Shown piece by piece: positions 63,566 through 64,000 of a stretch of 64,000 nt of DNA (positions are counted from its first letter, which is position 1; each line of letters starts with the position of its first letter). The notes below the pieces were generated by a model. The model worked only from the letters and a program-made list of their open reading frames with translations. It was not told the origin of the DNA and did no database searches. The DNA is taken from NCBI RefSeq assembly GCF_003071345.1, contig NZ_QCYK01000002.1:1116001-1180000 (forward strand), written 5' to 3'. A program made the translations under genes and the position numbers. This DNA is from Chitinophaga parva. GTDB lineage: Bacteria; Bacteroidota; Bacteroidia; Chitinophagales; Chitinophagaceae.

Positions 63566-64000
63566 TTATACCAGGAATGCCGCCCATGCCATAAGCACTG
63601 TCTGGAAAGGAATGCGCTGCCATAAATAGGAGGGGCCTGGCCCGGTATGATCTGCCCTGACCAGGTTCACTTTTTTCATACAGGCATATACATTAGCCGG
63701 CAAGATGAGGATGAAAAATACCAGCAGGCAGATGGCTGTGATGCTGCGCCATGCAGGAAGGAGCAGGCCAATGGCAGCTGCCATTTCCAATACACCGGTA
63801 AACAATACAATGAATTTTTTGGCAGGAAGGAGGGGAGGCAGCATCAGCACCATGCCGGATGTGTACATGAAATGGCCGACGGCGGTAAGCAGCAGCATGG
63901 CGCTCATGCCAATGCTGGCGGGCCATACCAGCTGCCAGCCTCCATGTACGGAATGAAAGACGAGCAGAGAGCTGAGGGAGGCGGAGGCCAGTACGATGAT
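63566..64000 (-). CDS. DoxX-like membrane protein (runs off right edge)
   Basis: The minus strand is open from the stop at 63566 to the window end, at least 144 codons, so the gene is partial at its 5' end. A start at 63907 would leave 113 residues, but the frame continues upstream with membrane-like sequence (IIVLASASLSSLLVFH) and probably begins outside. Helices: MLLLTAVGHFMYTSGMVLML, FIVLFTGVLEMAAAIGLLLP and AICLLVFFILILPANVYACM. DoxX-family proteins have four helices and no certain role. Confidence 0.8.
   Translation of the reverse strand: MIVLASASLSSLLVFHSVHGGWQLVWPASIGMSAMLLLTAVGHFMYTSGMVLMLPPLLPAKKFIVLFTGVLEMAAAIGLLLPAWRSITAICLLVFFILILPANVYACMKKVNLVRADHTGPGPSYLWQRIPFQTVLMAWAAFLV

Overview
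This window looks like a chromosomal segment of a Bacteroidota bacterium, most likely Chitinophagaceae and Chitinophaga-like. The reasons are promoters of the form TTTG-N18-TAnnTTTG, few clear Shine-Dalgarno leaders, a secreted GH95 alpha-L-fucosidase, a lipoprotein GH18 chitinase, and many AraC, HxlR and Crp/Fnr regulators next to short-chain dehydrogenases (SDRs). I found no rRNA, tRNA, CRISPR array, prophage or complete insertion sequence. The genus is an inference.

Left part (1-12 kb): a PAAR-like/Rhs polymorphic toxin enters from the left edge on the minus strand and is cut by the window. A winged-helix Fic protein without the catalytic His follows, behind a cluster of TTTGGACAAAA motifs. 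Next is a decayed AraC/SDR module: the regulator has a one-base frameshift and the SDR has lost its middle. A metallo-hydrolase, the GH95 enzyme, an SDR pair with its AraC regulator, a tail-anchored protein and an acyltransferase complete this part.

Middle part (12-35 kb): alpha-glucan phosphorylase, a run of small membrane proteins, a 2OG-Fe oxygenase next to an alkyltransferase, more SDR/regulator pairs, and an intergenic region unusually dense in palindromes beside a truncated receptor start. An Rrf2 (NsrR-like) regulator with two group III truncated globins looks like a nitric-oxide response unit. A protein with a histone H1-like tail, a methyltransferase, a Crp/Fnr regulator and a DUF72 protein follow.

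Right part (35-64 kb): cydAB (cytochrome bd-type quinol oxidase), an HtrA-like protease, two paralogous SDRs around a DinB pseudogene, a VOC protein and an AraC regulator, a GT87-type membrane protein, then MgtC, DUF2252 and YhcH genes. A TPP riboswitch with its own promoter precedes a compact thiamine operon (thiS-thiC-thiE paralogue-thiD-thiE-thiG-thiH-thiF). After it come a HAD phosphatase, the chitinase, a divergent Dps-like protein, a phosphoesterase, a DinB protein, a pair of paralogous membrane proteins, a VOC protein, an ABC exporter and a DoxX-like protein that runs off the right edge.

Together this is mostly housekeeping and accessory metabolism. The points of most interest are the Rhs toxin fragment, the pseudo-Fic protein, the globin regulon with its palindromic operators, the palindrome-rich region near 24.6-25.0 kb, the 70-bp repeats at the end of the thioredoxin-fold gene, the H1-tailed protein, the Dps-like protein and the paired membrane proteins.
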